A stretch of 64,000 nucleotides of DNA, from NCBI GenBank assembly GCA_002711845.1, contig PASF01000008.1, positions 248,001-312,000 on the forward strand, in the 5' to 3' direction. Made by a program: the position numbers and the translations under genes. Positions 8,216 to 17,470 of the stretch are shown piece after piece. The stretch is from Gammaproteobacteria bacterium (GTDB lineage: Bacteria > Pseudomonadota > Gammaproteobacteria > Pseudomonadales > Pseudohongiellaceae). Numbering within the stretch: the first letter of the stretch is position 1; the number at the start of each line of letters is the position of its first letter. A model generated the notes under the pieces. The model saw only the letters and a list, made by a program, of their open reading frames with translations, did no database searches and was not told the DNA's origin.

Positions 8216-9439
8216 ATGAAAAAAATCAGGCAGTCGGATAAACTGGCGAAAGTCTGTTACGACATTCGTGGCCCGGTGCTCGAAGAAGCCAAACGCCTTG
8301 AGGAAGAAGGTAACCGTATCCTCAAGCTCAATATTGGCAATCCGGCAGCATTCGGCTTTGAAGCGCCTGAAGAGATCATTCAGGACGTCATCCGCAACCT
8401 GCCCAACGCTCAGGGCTACAGCGACTCCAAGGGGCTGTTCTCGGCGCGCAAGGCCATTATGCAGGAGTGCCAGCAAATTGGCATTGATGGCGTCGATATT
8501 GACGACATCTACCTGGGCAACGGCGTCAGTGAACTGATCGTCATGGCCATGCAGGCGCTGCTCAACAACGGTGATGAAGTACTGGTCCCGGCACCCGATT
8601 ACCCACTGTGGACAGCGGCGGTCAGCCTTGGCGGCGGCAACCCCATTCACTACGTCTGCGATGAGCAGTCGGACTGGTTTCCCGACATCAGTGACATTGA
8701 ACAGAAAATTACCAGCAAAACCCGGGCGCTGATCATCATCAATCCCAACAACCCCACCGGCTCAGTGTACAGCCCGGAATTGTTGTTGGACATTATCCGT
8801 GTCGCCCGCAAACACAAGCTCATCATTTTTGCCGACGAGATCTACAGCAAGATCCTGTATGACGGCGCGGTGCATACGCCGATCGCGTCATTGTGCGATG
8901 ACCTGTTCATTGTCACCTTCAACGGTCTGTCAAAATCATACCGCCTGGCCGGCTTTCGTTCGGGCTGGATGATTCTCAGCGGCGCCAAGGAAAAAGCCAC
9001 CAACTACATTGAAGGCCTGGAGATTCTGTCCAATATGCGCCTGTGCGCCAACGTGCCGGCACAGTTTGCCGTGCAGACCGCACTGGGCGGCTACCAGAGT
9101 ATCAACGAACTGATTTTGCCGGGCGGCCGCCTGCGCGAACAGCGCGATATCGCCTATGACATGCTGACCCGGATTCCCGGTGTCACCTGTGTCAAACCCA
9201 AGGGCGCCATCTACATGTTCCCGCGCCTGGACCCGGACATGTACCCCATTGCCGACGACCAGCGTTTTATCCAGGATCTGCTGGAGCGTGAAAAGATTCT
9301 GCTGGTTCAGGGCAGCGCCTTCAATATCAGTGACACCCAGCACCTTCGCATCGTGTTCCTGCCCACGACGGACGTGCTGCAACAGGCCATCAGTAAAGTG
9401 GAACGCTTCCTTGGCAAGTGGGCCAACTCGACGCTGTGA
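8216..9439 (+). CDS. alaA: Alanine-synthesising aminotransferase AlaA
   Basis: This PLP-dependent class I aminotransferase makes alanine from pyruvate and glutamate. The 407-residue sequence follows the E. coli AlaA (YfbQ) sequence closely along its whole length: an N-terminal VCYDIRGPVL segment, KLNIGNPAAFGF, and the PLP lysine Lys240 in FNGLSKSYR, the same number as in E. coli. INPNNPTG and FADEIY carry the pyridoxal-binding Asn and Asp. It is a single gene, divergent from msrB and convergent with pdxB. Confidence 0.95.
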   Translation: MKKIRQSDKLAKVCYDIRGPVLEEAKRLEEEGNRILKLNIGNPAAFGFEAPEEIIQDVIRNLPNAQGYSDSKGLFSARKAIMQECQQIGIDGVDIDDIYLGNGVSELIVMAMQALLNNGDEVLVPAPDYPLWTAAVSLGGGNPIHYVCDEQSDWFPDISDIEQKITSKTRALIIINPNNPTGSVYSPELLLDIIRVARKHKLIIFADEIYSKILYDGAVHTPIASLCDDLFIVTFNGLSKSYRLAGFRSGWMILSGAKEKATNYIEGLEILSNMRLCANVPAQFAVQTALGGYQSINELILPGGRLREQRDIAYDMLTRIPGVTCVKPKGAIYMFPRLDPDMYPIADDQRFIQDLLEREKILLVQGSAFNISDTQHLRIVFLPTTDVLQQAISKVERFLGKWANSTL

Positions 9440-9453
9440 GGCCAGGCAACCGT

Positions 9454-10626
9454 TCAGGCCTGTAACACAAACCCGGCCGCATGCAGCCAGCCCGCCAGTT
9501 GTGGGCTGTATGCCGCGGCATGCAGATGGCAGGCAGAAAACTCCCGCCGCATGGCCAGTTCCCTGCGCAGTCTGTCAAACACCTGCGCCCCACCCTGCCC
9601 GGCGGCAGCGGGGTGATACAGTTCGGCAAATCGCTGTGATACCCGTGCCGGTGAGAATGTTGCCAGGACAATGTCAGCAAACACCTGTTCATCACGTTTG
9701 TCGCCGCGACCGGTCATGCCCGGTGCCGCGCTGAACCGTTCATCGTGCACGGTCAGCGGCAGGCTGCCGGGGGCCAGCATGGCGGGAGGTTTCTTGCCAA
9801 AATGCTGGCACAGGCGGGTCAGTACACAGCGGCTGGCCGCCAGCTTGGCCTCGACACTGTAACCGGCGATATGTGGCGTGCCCAGGGTCACCTGCCGCAA
9901 CAACGAGGCAGCCGGCGACGGTTCATTCTCCCACACGTCCAGAATAACCCGCTGCTCGGGTACCCGTTGCAACAGGCCCTGCAACGCCTCACTGTCAATC
10001 ACCTCACCGCGCCCGGCATTGATGAGCACCGTCTCCGGGCGCAACCCGGACAGACGCCGGTGGTTGAGCATGTGCCAGGTGGCATGTTCACCGCCGCGGG
10101 TCAGCGGCGTATGCAGGCATACCACGTCAGCGTCCAGCGCTTCGTCCAGGGGCACATAGTCTACGCCGCTGACGATCTGTTGCAGGGGGTCACAGGCCAC
10201 ACAGTCAATACCCAGGCTTTGCAGACGCCTTAGCAGGGCGCCGCCCACATGACCGGCACCCACCACCGCCACCCGGGACTGCCACAAGGCAAAGTCGTCC
10301 CGCTGGACCAGCGCCGCCAGTGCTGCCAGCACATACTCAACGACCGCATTGGCATTAGCTCCGGCCGCATCGCTCACCGTGATCCCCTGTTGCCTCAGCC
10401 AGTCAAGATCCAGGTGATCGGTACCACTGGTTGCGGTGCCGACAAAGCTGACCGGCGAACCCTGCAGCAGGTGCCGGTCAACCCGGGTGATCGAGCGCAC
10501 CAGCAAGGCATCGGCATCCCGGAGGTGTTCGGCACTGATGTCACGGCCGGGCAGCAGCTGCAGTGTTACCTTTTTGCCAAACCAGCCATCAAGGGCCAGA
10601 ATATTTTCATCAGCCACTATTTTCAT
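9454..10626 (-). CDS. pdxB: 4-phosphoerythronate dehydrogenase PdxB
   Basis: PdxB oxidises 4-phosphoerythronate in the DXP-dependent route to pyridoxal phosphate. The 390-residue product begins MKIVADENI and has a D-2-hydroxyacid dehydrogenase fold with the nucleotide-binding segment VAVVGAGHVGGALL (about residues 122-135). Catalytic-region motifs INAGRGEVID and DVWENEPSP follow, then TPHIAGYSVEAK and a C-terminal dimerisation domain typical of PdxB rather than SerA. Its first codon overlaps the end of the upstream exonuclease gene by 4 bp (ATGA), so the two are translationally coupled. Confidence 0.95.
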   Translation of the reverse strand: MKIVADENILALDGWFGKKVTLQLLPGRDISAEHLRDADALLVRSITRVDRHLLQGSPVSFVGTATSGTDHLDLDWLRQQGITVSDAAGANANAVVEYVLAALAALVQRDDFALWQSRVAVVGAGHVGGALLRRLQSLGIDCVACDPLQQIVSGVDYVPLDEALDADVVCLHTPLTRGGEHATWHMLNHRRLSGLRPETVLINAGRGEVIDSEALQGLLQRVPEQRVILDVWENEPSPAASLLRQVTLGTPHIAGYSVEAKLAASRCVLTRLCQHFGKKPPAMLAPGSLPLTVHDERFSAAPGMTGRGDKRDEQVFADIVLATFSPARVSQRFAELYHPAAAGQGGAQVFDRLRRELAMRREFSACHLHAAAYSPQLAGWLHAAGFVLQA

Positions 10627-11564
10627 GCGGCCTCCCGGTCCGGTAATGCATGCAACATGGTCTGCAGACGTTGCACCTCGGCATCAGCCAGCGCCATGTC
10701 CGCAAGCAGGGATAAAAAACCGGCGGCGTCAATTCGGCCAACGCGCAAGGCATCGCTGTGATCCACGACAAAGCCTTCAGCAGCATCCTCACTGCTGACA
10801 ATCGTCGCCAGCTGCCGACTCAGCAGCGCCTGTTGCTGGTGTTCGGCCAGCAATGCCTGGCAGCGTTTTGCGCCTCGAAACCCCAGCCCGGGCACTGACG
10901 CCAGCTGCGGAAACAGCGTGTCCAGATCGGTGAAATGCTGCAACAGGTGCCGGGCGGCAACCGGACCGATGCCCGGTACCCCGGGGATACAATCAATGCT
11001 GTCGCCCGTCAGGCCCAGGAAACACGGGAACTGTTCCGGCCAGATACCGTATTGCTGAAAAATATCCTGCCGGTGTCGGCGCACGCCGCCGTGAAAATCC
11101 CAAAGCTGGTCGGTATCGCGGAACAGCAACTGCACAAGATCCTTGTCCCGGGTCACGATCACCACCGGCTCGGCACTGTCGGCGCTCTGCTCCCGGCGCA
11201 CACAGGCGCTCAGCGTGCCGATGATGTCGTCTGCTTCGTACTGACGGCTTCCCCAGGCGGCGATACCGAGCACCCGGCACAGGCGGGCACAGGCGTTGAG
11301 CTGCAACGCCAGATTGTCATCGGGCAGTACCCGGTTGGATTTGTAGTCAGCATAGAGCTGGTGGCGAAAACCGCTGAACAGGCTTTCATCAAAGGCCACT
11401 GCCAGCTTGCCGGCCCCGGTCACCTGCAAAAAACGCAGCAGAAAGCGGGTGAAACCAACAAAGGCGCTGCGATCTTCCGATCGCCGCGACCATATCTGTT
11501 GGGGTGAAAAATGCGCCTGGAAAATATAGATCGACGCATCCACCAGATAGACCGGGCTGGCCAT
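10623..11564 (-). CDS. 5'-3' exonuclease / flap nuclease related to the PolA N-terminal domain
   Basis: The 313-residue product resembles the 5' nuclease domain of DNA polymerase I and ExoIX (Xni). Acidic metal-binding clusters are present: VDASIYIF near residue 9, YEADDIIG (about 109-116), TRDKDLVQLL, and GDSIDCIPGVPGIG, which includes the helix-3-turn-helix DNA-binding loop. E. coli Xni is shorter (about 251 residues) and, as I recall, lacks part of the metal site; here the clusters look complete, so an active flap nuclease is likely. It lies between a TusA-like gene and pdxB, overlapping pdxB by 4 bp. Confidence 0.88.
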   Translation of the reverse strand: MASPVYLVDASIYIFQAHFSPQQIWSRRSEDRSAFVGFTRFLLRFLQVTGAGKLAVAFDESLFSGFRHQLYADYKSNRVLPDDNLALQLNACARLCRVLGIAAWGSRQYEADDIIGTLSACVRREQSADSAEPVVIVTRDKDLVQLLFRDTDQLWDFHGGVRRHRQDIFQQYGIWPEQFPCFLGLTGDSIDCIPGVPGIGPVAARHLLQHFTDLDTLFPQLASVPGLGFRGAKRCQALLAEHQQQALLSRQLATIVSSEDAAEGFVVDHSDALRVGRIDAAGFLSLLADMALADAEVQRLQTMLHALPDREAA

Positions 11565-11566
11565 CG

Positions 11567-11863
11567 TCAGTGCTTGCGCAGCAGGTAGCGGTAGGTGCCG
11601 CCCTGTTCGTCCCGGGCAAGCAGTTCATGCCCCAGAAACAGACAGAACTTGGGCACATCCCGAGTCGTTGACGGATCCGTTGCAGTCATCAACAGCGTGT
11701 CACCTGCCTGCATGTCGCGGAACCGGTTATGCAGCAGCATCACCGGTTCCGGACAGAACAGTCCGGTGGCATCTACCTGGATGTCTGCGTCAATCTCATC
11801 GACAGTCACGCTGTCAGCAGTGTGTTCATTCCCAGTGCTTTCTTTCCCAGTGCTTTCATTCAT
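11567..11863 (-). CDS. TusA/SirA-family sulfur-carrier-like protein
   Basis: This 98-residue protein contains the TusA fold with the active cysteine in the signature [13 protein letters not shown] (about residues 35-47). The family passes persulfide sulfur to targets such as tRNA thiolation enzymes. An N-terminal extension of about 27 polar residues is not part of the fold, so the true start may be later. It lies 2 bp upstream of the exonuclease gene and two genes after ttcA, itself a tRNA thiolation enzyme. A link in sulfur handling is possible but unproven. Confidence 0.85.
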   Translation of the reverse strand: MNESTGKESTGNEHTADSVTVDEIDADIQVDATGLFCPEPVMLLHNRFRDMQAGDTLLMTATDPSTTRDVPKFCLFLGHELLARDEQGGTYRYLLRKH

Positions 11864-11881
11864 AGAACATTAGACCCGTTA

Positions 11882-12088
11882 TCAGCGGCGCGCAATCAGG
11901 TGACAGGTTTCCGTGTCCGGATCAAAATCGATCACCGCTTCGCCGCGTTGCAATTGCAGGCGCACCTGCGCGACTTTTTCCGCCAGTGTGTAGTCTTCCG
12001 CCCCGTACTCGGTGCCTTCGCGGCTGACAAATTCTTCTATCACCGAGTCCAGAACATCATCCGACAGGCGTTGCCAGGGTATTTCCAT
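11882..12088 (-). CDS. yheU: YheU family protein (UPF0270)
   Basis: The 68-residue product matches E. coli YheU: MEIPWQRLSDDVLDSVIEEF, then REGTEYG, LAEKVAQVRLQL and GEAVIDFD. The function is unknown; the E. coli protein is small and cytoplasmic. It lies 18 bp after ttcA and 18 bp before the TusA-like gene in the same direction, so it is part of a ttcA-yheU-tusA-like-exonuclease-pdxB run. Confidence 0.92.
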   Translation of the reverse strand: MEIPWQRLSDDVLDSVIEEFVSREGTEYGAEDYTLAEKVAQVRLQLQRGEAVIDFDPDTETCHLIARR

Positions 12089-12106
12089 ACCAACCTCGGC
12101 GGTGGC

Positions 12107-12967
12107 TCAGGCCACGTTAACAGCACTGATGCGCTGCTGGGCATCATCATCGCGCCGCAGATCACGGAACGGGAACAGTCGCGTGTCAGCCAACTGTGAT
12201 GGCTCGATATGGGCGATGCTGCGGAAAATATTGTCGATACGTCCCGGATACTGTTTCTCCCAGGCCTGCAGCATGGCTTTCATTTCCTGACGCTGCATGT
12301 TGTCCTGGGTACCGCACAGATTGCAGGGGATGATCGGGAACCCCCGCAGGCGGGCATAACGGGCAACATCTTTTTCGCTGCAATAGGCCAGCGGGCGAAT
12401 CACCACATTGTGTTTGTCATCGCTGAGCAGTTTAGGTGGCATGGCCTTCATCTTGCCGCCGAAAAACATGTTCAAAAACAGCGTCTCGACAATATCGTCG
12501 CGATGGTGGCCCAGGGCAATCTTGTTGGCACCGATCTGCCGCGCATAGGTATAAAGGCTGCCGCGTCGCAGCCGCGAACACAGCCCACAGTAAGTTTTGC
12601 CTTCCGGCGTTTTCTCCTTGACGATGGAGAAGGTGTCCTGCTCGATGATGTGATAATCAACACCCAGCTTGCGTAAGTAGTCCGGCAGCACATGCTCGGG
12701 AAAATCCGGCTGCTTCTGGTCCAGGTTCACCGCCTTGATGTCAAAATGAATCGGTGCATGCTTTTTCAGGTGCAGCAGTATATCAAGCATGGTGTACGAG
12801 TCCTTGCCACCGGACAGGCACACCATGACCAGATCACCGTCCTCGATCATGTTGAAGTCAGCAATGGCCCGCCCTACATCACGGCGCAGGCTTTTTCGGC
12901 TGCGGTTCAGGCGCTGCTCATGGGTGCGGTTCTGAATTACCTGCTCTTGATCATCCAGCGTTAACAA
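12107..12967 (-). CDS. ttcA: tRNA-cytidine(32) 2-sulfurtransferase TtcA
   Basis: TtcA makes 2-thiocytidine at position 32 of certain tRNAs, using ATP and an iron-sulfur cluster. The 286-residue product has the PP-loop SGGKDS at residues 52-57 and the two CxxC pairs expected for the family, CGLC and CNLC. The last part (about 30 residues) is less conserved. It is the first gene of a leftward run with yheU and the TusA-like gene, and lies 24 bp after the fadB stop. Confidence 0.96.
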   Translation of the reverse strand: MLTLDDQEQVIQNRTHEQRLNRSRKSLRRDVGRAIADFNMIEDGDLVMVCLSGGKDSYTMLDILLHLKKHAPIHFDIKAVNLDQKQPDFPEHVLPDYLRKLGVDYHIIEQDTFSIVKEKTPEGKTYCGLCSRLRRGSLYTYARQIGANKIALGHHRDDIVETLFLNMFFGGKMKAMPPKLLSDDKHNVVIRPLAYCSEKDVARYARLRGFPIIPCNLCGTQDNMQRQEMKAMLQAWEKQYPGRIDNIFRSIAHIEPSQLADTRLFPFRDLRRDDDAQQRISAVNVA

Positions 12968-12991
12968 AGCTTCAACTCCATTCTGTCATTA

Positions 12992-15139
12992 TCAGTAAAA
13001 CGTTTTGCCCTGTGCGGCCATGTCGCGCAGCGCCGGCGTGGGCTCATACAGGGCGCCCAGCCCGGCATACTGATCCGCCATGGCGCAGAACGCGGCCACG
13101 CCCATGTTATCAATGTAGCGCAGGGCACCGCCACGGAAGCGCGGATAACCCAGGCCCAGCAACAGGCCCATGTCCACCTCTGCCGCCGAGCTGACGATGC
13201 CATCTTCCAGACAGCGCACCGCCTCCAGGCACAGCGCCACCATCATGCGTTCGCAGATCGCCTGCTCGCTGATATCCTGCTGATCCAGCTGCAGAGGTTT
13301 GAGGGTTGCCATAATGGCCTCATCAAACACCTTGACCGGCCGGCCGCTGGCATTGTGCTCATAGCGGTAAAAACCCTTGCCGTTCTTCTGGCCGTAACTG
13401 CCGGCTTCATACAGGTGATCAATTGCCGTGGTGAAGTCATACTGCATGCGCTCGGGGAAACCTTCTGCCATCACCGCCATGCAGTGTGACGCGGTATCAA
13501 TGCCCACCACATCCAACAGATAGGCCGGCCCCATGGGCCAGCCGAAGGTCTCCATGACCCGGTCGACGACACGGAAGTCGGCGCCGTCACGCAGCAGCTG
13601 ACAGAACGCGCCAAAATACGGAAACAGAATGCGATTGACCAGAAACCCCGGACAGTCATTGACCACGATCGGGGATTTGCCCAGCGACAGCGCATAGGCC
13701 ACTGTCTGGGCAACGGCCTGATCGCCGGTTTTCTCGCCACGAATCACTTCCACCAGCGGCATCAGCGGCACCGGATTGAAAAAATGCATGCCGCAGAAGT
13801 TTTCCGGTCGTGCCAGCGCCTGGGCCAGCAGACTGATGGAAATCGTTGAGGTATTGGAGGTCAGCACGGTACTGGCCGGGACCAGCTGTTCCACTTCCGC
13901 CAGCACCATTTTCTTGACCTTGGGGTTTTCCACCACCGCCTCGACAATGATGTCCACCTGGTCAAAGCCGGTGTAGTCCAGCGCCGGGGTAATGTCAGCC
14001 AGCACCCTGTCGGCCTTGTTTTGCGGCATACGGCCACGTTCAACCTGCTTGTTGAGCAGCTTCTCCGCTTCACCCAGCCCCAGGTCCAGCCCGGCCTGGG
14101 CGATATCTTTCATGATGATCGGGGTGCCACGCAGCGATGACTGGTAGGCAATACCACCCCCCATGATACCTGCGCCCATGACCGCTGCCTGTTTGACCGG
14201 TTGCGCACTGGCAGCCTGCTTTTTCGCTCGACTTTTAAGAAACTGCTCATTCAGGAACAGTTGCACCAGGTTGCCGGCAACCGTACCGCGCGCCAGCGTC
14301 ACAAAGGCCTGGTGTTCGTACATCAGTGCCACTGCGCGGTTATTGTCAGCCGCTTTCCACATGGCTTCCACGGCTGTGGCGGCCGCCGGGTAATTGTCCC
14401 CGGCATCCTTTTTGGCCCGGGCCAGTCCGTCGGCAAACGTCTTTTTGATTGCTTCGTTCGTCAACGGCAAGGCACCGGTTTTCTGGGCCCGGCGGTCGGC
14501 CACATCCAGCTCTCCAGCGATGGCCTGCTCCAGCATCTCCAGGGCCGCCTCTTCCAGCATGTCATCGCTGACCACTGCGTCAACTGCGCCGGCGCTCAAC
14601 GCCTGATGGGCTTTCACCGGTTTGCCTGTGCGCACCCAGTCAATGGCGGTATCGGCATCCATCAGCCTTGGGGCACGCACAGTCCCGCCGAAGCCGGGAC
14701 AAATGCCCAGATTGACCTCCGGAAAACCCAGTACTGCGGACTCACCGGCTACCCGGAAGTCAGTTGCCAGGCACATCTCCAGGCCGCCGCCCAGGGCCAT
14801 GCCATTGATGGCCGTGACACTGGGGATAGCCAGGTCCTCAACGGCGTTAAAGACGCCATTGGTGCGCTCACACCACGCGAGCAATTCTGCCTCACTCTGC
14901 TTGAAGTATTCAGTAAACTCCTTGATGTCCGCCCCGACCAGAAAGGTCTGCTTGGCGCTGCAGCACAGCAGACCCCGCGCCTCACTGGCAGCCACGGCCG
15001 AGATCGCCTCGCGCAACTCATCCAGCATCAGGCGATTAAACACATTGACCGGCGACTGCGGCAGATCAAAGCACAGCCGCGCAATGCCGGACGCCAGTTG
15101 TTCAACCGAAATGGCCTTGCCTTGGTACATCATGCTCAT
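12992..15139 (-). CDS. fadB: Fatty acid oxidation complex alpha subunit FadB
   Basis: FadB combines enoyl-CoA hydratase, isomerase and 3-hydroxyacyl-CoA dehydrogenase activities of beta-oxidation. The 715-residue product matches FadB in length and order. The hydratase domain occupies about 1-190, with the catalytic pair Glu121 and Glu141 (in GGGLEMC and FPEVNLG). The NAD-binding domain starts with AAVMGAGIMGGGIAY at about 320, and two C-terminal dehydrogenase domains follow. ATG at 15139 is preceded by GGAG at a good distance. The thiolase partner fadA usually lies immediately downstream; here ttcA follows instead. Confidence 0.94.
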   Translation of the reverse strand: MSMMYQGKAISVEQLASGIARLCFDLPQSPVNVFNRLMLDELREAISAVAASEARGLLCCSAKQTFLVGADIKEFTEYFKQSEAELLAWCERTNGVFNAVEDLAIPSVTAINGMALGGGLEMCLATDFRVAGESAVLGFPEVNLGICPGFGGTVRAPRLMDADTAIDWVRTGKPVKAHQALSAGAVDAVVSDDMLEEAALEMLEQAIAGELDVADRRAQKTGALPLTNEAIKKTFADGLARAKKDAGDNYPAAATAVEAMWKAADNNRAVALMYEHQAFVTLARGTVAGNLVQLFLNEQFLKSRAKKQAASAQPVKQAAVMGAGIMGGGIAYQSSLRGTPIIMKDIAQAGLDLGLGEAEKLLNKQVERGRMPQNKADRVLADITPALDYTGFDQVDIIVEAVVENPKVKKMVLAEVEQLVPASTVLTSNTSTISISLLAQALARPENFCGMHFFNPVPLMPLVEVIRGEKTGDQAVAQTVAYALSLGKSPIVVNDCPGFLVNRILFPYFGAFCQLLRDGADFRVVDRVMETFGWPMGPAYLLDVVGIDTASHCMAVMAEGFPERMQYDFTTAIDHLYEAGSYGQKNGKGFYRYEHNASGRPVKVFDEAIMATLKPLQLDQQDISEQAICERMMVALCLEAVRCLEDGIVSSAAEVDMGLLLGLGYPRFRGGALRYIDNMGVAAFCAMADQYAGLGALYEPTPALRDMAAQGKTFY

Positions 15140-15239
15140 GGTGTCTCCTGTTGCTGGTGTTGCTGGCAGCTTGGGTAAAGTCGGGAATTATACGTCAGAT
15201 CAGGACCGGATGCTTGTCGGCTGCGCCTGCCGGCAAGCA

Positions 15240-16346
15240 TCAGGAACCCAGGCGCTGCAATTGATAGTCACCGCTGATCACGCGCTGCCACCAGCGTGGA
15301 TTATCCAGATACCATTGCACGGTTTTGCGCAAGCCGGTGTCAAAGGTTTCCGCCGGCGTCCACCCCAGCTCCCGCGCAATCTTGCCGGCATCAATGGCGT
15401 AGCGCAAATCATGGCCCGGCCGGTCTTTGACGAAGGTAATCAATTGTTCGTGCGGGGTCACCGGTGACTGCGGGTGCAGCTCATCAAGCAAGGCGCAGAT
15501 GGCTTTGACCACATCAATATTGCGTTTTTCATTGTGCCCACCAATATTGTAGGTCTGTCCCGGTTCACCCCGGCGCAGCACCGTGTGCAGTGCCCGGGCA
15601 TGGTCTTCCACGTGCAGCCAGTCGCGCACCTGCCGCCCGTCACCGTAGACCGGCAAAGGCTCGCCCTGCATGGCCTTGAGAATGATGTGAGGAATCAGTT
15701 TTTCCGGAAAATGACAGGGCCCATAATTATTTGAGCAATTGGTGACCAGCACCGGCAGGCCATAGGTGCGCCGCCACGCCCTGACCAGATGATCGGAACT
15801 GGCCTTGCTGGCCGAGTATGGCGAACTGGGCGCGTACGCGGTGGTTTCGGTAAACAGATCGTCAGGGCCTTCCAGGTCACCGTAAACTTCATCGGTCGAG
15901 ATATGATGAAAGCGGAACGCCTGACGCGCCGCCTCCGGCAAGCCGCTCCAATAGGCGCGCACCGCTTCCAGCAGGGTATAGGTGCCAACGATATTGGTTT
16001 CAATAAACGCGGCGGGTCCGTCAATGGATCGATCAACATGACTTTCCGCCGCCAGATGCATCACCGCATCCGGCCGGTAGCGGGCCAGCACGGCATCGAG
16101 CGCCGCACGATCACAGATATCAACCTGCGCAAAGTGGTAGCGCGGGTCATCACTGACCCCGGCCAGGGATTCCAGGTTGCCGGCGTAAGTCAGTTTGTCG
16201 ACGTTCACCACCGTGTCGCCGGTGTGACTGATGATATGACGCACCACCGCCGAACCGATAAAACCGGCACCGCCCGTTACCAGTATGCAAATGCCTTGTT
16301 CCGCCTGCCCGGTCGTGCCCGAGGGTACTGCACTGTCTCCATTCAT
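15240..16346 (-). CDS. rmlB: dTDP-glucose 4,6-dehydratase RmlB
   Basis: RmlB converts dTDP-glucose to dTDP-4-keto-6-deoxyglucose, the second step towards dTDP-rhamnose and related sugars. ATG at 16346 is chosen because AAAGGA lies upstream and the NAD-binding motif TGGAGFIG then falls at residues 24-31; the open frame upstream is the glycosyltransferase read in another frame. The catalytic region [11 protein letters not shown] and the YSASK motif (Tyr and Lys of the short-chain dehydrogenase triad) are present. The length is 368 residues. rmlA, rmlC and rmlD are not nearby. It lies 19 bp after the glycosyltransferase gene. Confidence 0.95.
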   Translation of the reverse strand: MNGDSAVPSGTTGQAEQGICILVTGGAGFIGSAVVRHIISHTGDTVVNVDKLTYAGNLESLAGVSDDPRYHFAQVDICDRAALDAVLARYRPDAVMHLAAESHVDRSIDGPAAFIETNIVGTYTLLEAVRAYWSGLPEAARQAFRFHHISTDEVYGDLEGPDDLFTETTAYAPSSPYSASKASSDHLVRAWRRTYGLPVLVTNCSNNYGPCHFPEKLIPHIILKAMQGEPLPVYGDGRQVRDWLHVEDHARALHTVLRRGEPGQTYNIGGHNEKRNIDVVKAICALLDELHPQSPVTPHEQLITFVKDRPGHDLRYAIDAGKIARELGWTPAETFDTGLRKTVQWYLDNPRWWQRVISGDYQLQRLGS

Positions 16347-16365
16347 GTGTCTGTCCTTTACCTCT

Positions 16366-17460
16366 TCATTGATCAAATTGTGTCTCCAGGCCCAGCGCCC
16401 CGAGGACCTGTGACGGCGTAATCGACTGCAGGCAGGCATACTGGCGCAGGCAGCGGTGGCGTGTGCAGTTTGGTGCACACGCCTGTCGCTGCTGCAATGC
16501 CGTGGTCTGAGCGCCCAGTGGCCGCCAGATCGCCAGCTCGGTGGGCCCGAAAATAACCACACCGCAAACGCCCAGCGCCGACGCCAGGTGCGATGGCCCG
16601 CTGTCATTACCCACCATCATGTCCACCGCTGTCATCATTGACGCCAGTTCCGCCAACGACAACTGATTGCACAGATCAACGCAGGGCTGACCGTCCACGG
16701 CCAGCGCCTCAGTGATCGCGCGATTGGCGGCGGTATCGCGCTGTCCGGCGCCGATCAGCACCGGCTGATAGCCCCGGCCCGCCAGCAGCCGCGCGACCGT
16801 CTCAAACTGCTGCACCGGCCATTGCTTGTAATGCTTGCTGGCGCCGGCGTGCAACAGGGCCACCGGTTGTGCCAGATCCACGCCGACGGCTGCCAGCCGT
16901 TCGCGCAGCTGCCGGCCCGGCGCCGCCGGTGCCAGGCTGACATAATCGGGCACCAGATCCGTCTCATTGCGCCCTGCCAGTGGCAGATCCAGCGCCCGGA
17001 AAACATCACGGAAGCTGTACCAGATGCCCTGCTCACCGGCGGGCCGGCCGCTGCGGGGAATATCCAGAACCTGGTCGAACCCCCAGTGATACCGATGCAC
17101 TGTGCTGCTGACCTTGCGCCGTGCGCCTGACAGATGGGTCAGCCGGTGCCCCACGGAATCTTCCTCAATGGTAAATGCCAGATCAGCCGCAAAGCCGCGA
17201 ATCTGCCGCACGCAGCGCAGCCATGACCTGGCGCTGTTGAACGACAGGCCCTGACTCAGTGCACGACGCGGATAATACACCAGTTGCGCCCCGGGCAGCG
17301 CGTCGGCAAACAGTTCGCGAAACGACTCGTCCAGCACCACCAGCAACTCGGTTCCCTGGCGCTGACAATGGGCGTTAAACTGTTGCATCAGGCCACCTGC
17401 CAACAGCAGGTTGCCCAGAAACTTGGTCGGATTGATCAACGCGATGCGTCCGGGCAGCAT
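16366..17460 (-). CDS. Glycosyltransferase family 9 (heptosyltransferase-like)
   Basis: The product resembles ADP-heptose:LPS heptosyltransferases. An N-terminal segment [17 protein letters not shown] is followed by two Rossmann-like halves and the family 9 signature [16 protein letters not shown], then [12 protein letters not shown]. The start at 17460 gives 364 residues. ATG at 17490 would overlap the upstream cyclase gene by 20 bp. A Cys-rich C-terminal segment ([16 protein letters not shown]) fits the heptosyltransferase-type end. It probably adds a sugar to a surface glycan on the cytoplasmic face. It lies between an adenylate cyclase gene and rmlB with gaps of about 10 and 19 bp. Confidence 0.88.
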   Translation of the reverse strand: MLPGRIALINPTKFLGNLLLAGGLMQQFNAHCQRQGTELLVVLDESFRELFADALPGAQLVYYPRRALSQGLSFNSARSWLRCVRQIRGFAADLAFTIEEDSVGHRLTHLSGARRKVSSTVHRYHWGFDQVLDIPRSGRPAGEQGIWYSFRDVFRALDLPLAGRNETDLVPDYVSLAPAAPGRQLRERLAAVGVDLAQPVALLHAGASKHYKQWPVQQFETVARLLAGRGYQPVLIGAGQRDTAANRAITEALAVDGQPCVDLCNQLSLAELASMMTAVDMMVGNDSGPSHLASALGVCGVVIFGPTELAIWRPLGAQTTALQQRQACAPNCTRHRCLRQYACLQSITPSQVLGALGLETQFDQ

Positions 17461-17470
17461 TTGCTGCGCC

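Noticed and set aside
16347-16607. N-terminal extension of rmlB by 87 codons
   Set aside because: It is the 3' part of the glycosyltransferase gene read in another frame; the real start has a ribosome binding site and matches the family.
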